Shown: positions 5,047 through 5,657 of the stretch, one piece after another
Position numbering within the stretch: position 1 is the stretch's first letter
Layout: each line of letters starts with the position of its first letter
Assembly (NCBI GenBank): GCA_019418195.1
Contig: DYCJ01000077.1
Location: 1 to 5,657, forward strand
Direction of reading: 5' to 3'
DNA length: 5,657 nt
Source: Clostridiales bacterium
GTDB taxonomy: Bacteria > Bacillota > Clostridia > Lachnospirales > Lachnospiraceae
Program-made: the position numbers and the translations under genes
Notes under the pieces: generated by a model
Database searches by the model: none
What the model saw: only the letters and a program-made list of their open reading frames with translations
Told to the model about the DNA's origin: nothing

Positions 5047-5657
5047 TTATTTTTTCTTCTTTTCCTGCATGATGTCAAATGTGATCTGCTCCTGCGGCCT
5101 GCCGTGCAGGAGCGGTTCCGTGACATGCGTCCTGAAAAACTGGATCAGCGGGCCGTTAAAAAAGGCGTTGATGATCGTGCCGATCCCGACGATCATCCAT
5201 ACACTATCCCCGGAGACCAGGCAGAATATGACACCTGTCAGCACACATACGACATCCGTGGCAATCCGTGCAAAATGAAACGGGATCTTACCTTTCGCCC
5301 ATTTCTGAAGGATGAGCGCTACGCTGTCGTATGGAGCGATCCCCATCTCTGCCACCATATAAAAGGCGACGCCCAACCCTGCAAAGAGACAGCCGAGGAT
5401 CAGCATGACGATCCTGAAAGGAAGCGTCGTCTGCACATGGAGCACATCCTGCACAAGCCAGCAGATATAATCCGCTCCGTACCCGACACATACCATATTT
5501 ACGATCGTCCCCGCGCCGATGCATCTGCGGACGGTAAAGAAAACGACGATCAGGATCGCGATGTTCATAATGAGCTGCCATGTGCCGAAGCTCATTCCGA
5601 TATAACCGCTGATCCCGAGATTCATGCATGTGAACGCGTCCACTCCGAAGCCGCTGA
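5047..5657 (-). CDS. YczE/YyaS/YitT-like integral membrane protein, 5' end cut by window
   Basis: Membrane protein of the YczE/YitT group, whose biochemical role is not established. The reading frame is open to the window edge: four residues (Ser-Gly-Phe-Gly) precede the GTG at 5643, which is therefore an internal valine. About 202 residues are visible. Hydrophobic segments lie around FGTWQLIMNIAILIVVFF, the RIVMLILGCLFAGLGVAFYM region, the ARIATDVVCVLTGVIFCLV region and the VWMIVGIGTIINAFF region. Two similar motifs, GVDAFTCMNLG near the cut start and GIAPYDSVALIL in the middle, suggest an internal duplication with a Gly-(Val/Ile)-x-x-(Phe/Tyr) turn, as is usual in this family. NGPLIQFF marks the last membrane exit, followed by a soluble tail ending in four lysines. 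No clear terminator follows its stop, so transcripts may run into the SASP leader. Linkage to sporulation is not shown. Confidence 0.85.
   Translation of the reverse strand, partial: SGFGVDAFTCMNLGISGYIGMSFGTWQLIMNIAILIVVFFTVRRCIGAGTIVNMVCVGYGADYICWLVQDVLHVQTTLPFRIVMLILGCLFAGLGVAFYMVAEMGIAPYDSVALILQKWAKGKIPFHFARIATDVVCVLTGVIFCLVSGDSVWMIVGIGTIINAFFNGPLIQFFRTHVTEPLLHGRPQEQITFDIMQEKKKK

Noticed and set aside
5643..5643. GTG at 5643 as start of the YczE-like protein
   Set aside because: The frame stays open to the window edge and the upstream residues continue the family motif, so the codon is an internal valine.

Overview
The window reads as chromosomal housekeeping and sporulation DNA from a spore-forming, anaerobic Bacillota, most likely a Lachnospiraceae-type Clostridia. 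This rests on the alpha/beta-type small acid-soluble spore protein (SASP), the YlbJ/SpoVV-type spore membrane protein, strong AGGAGG-type ribosome binding sites and moderate GC. I see no mobile element, phage gene, CRISPR array, tRNA or rRNA. All genes are on the minus strand except the YlbJ/SpoVV gene.

Layout, left to right. (1) At 1-996 (minus) is an RsmB/NOP-family RNA m5C methyltransferase, cut at its 3' end by the window edge. (2) At 1027-1854 (minus) is a membrane-anchored M23 peptidase with a TTG start. It lies 30 bp upstream of the methyltransferase and probably shares transcripts with it. (3) A 100-bp divergent promoter region separates it from ylbJ/spoVV at 1955-2887 (plus). (4) A compact minus-strand operon follows: rsmD (3967-4536), coaD (3476-3973) and a coiled-coil protein (2904-3479), each overlapping the next by a few bases. 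The ylbJ gene converges on the end of this operon. The cluster rsmD-coaD-ylbJ recalls ylbH-ylbI-ylbJ of Bacillus subtilis, with a coiled-coil gene inserted and ylbJ inverted. (5) A SASP gene (4636-4842, minus) has a 204-bp upstream gap rich in inverted repeats. (6) At 5047-5657 (minus) is a YczE/YitT-like membrane protein, cut at its 5' end.

The regulatory signals are packed into neighbouring elements. The SASP terminator (4577-4609) contains the -35 of a good sigma-A promoter for rsmD in its loop and descending arm, and the -10 lies just past its U-tract. The rsmD-coaD-coiled-coil operon has a 10-bp-stem terminator that lies inside the 3' end of the convergent ylbJ coding region. The SASP upstream region has an 11-bp perfect inverted repeat, a 7-bp hairpin near the ribosome binding site and four GTAAC/GTTAC segments that could pair in alternative ways. 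This is the least explained part of the window.

Functionally, SASP (spore DNA protection) and YlbJ/SpoVV (dipicolinic acid movement into the developing spore) belong to spore maturation. RsmD and the RsmB/NOP enzyme modify rRNA, and CoaD makes dephospho-CoA. The roles of the M23 peptidase, the coiled-coil protein and the YczE-like protein cannot be fixed from sequence alone.
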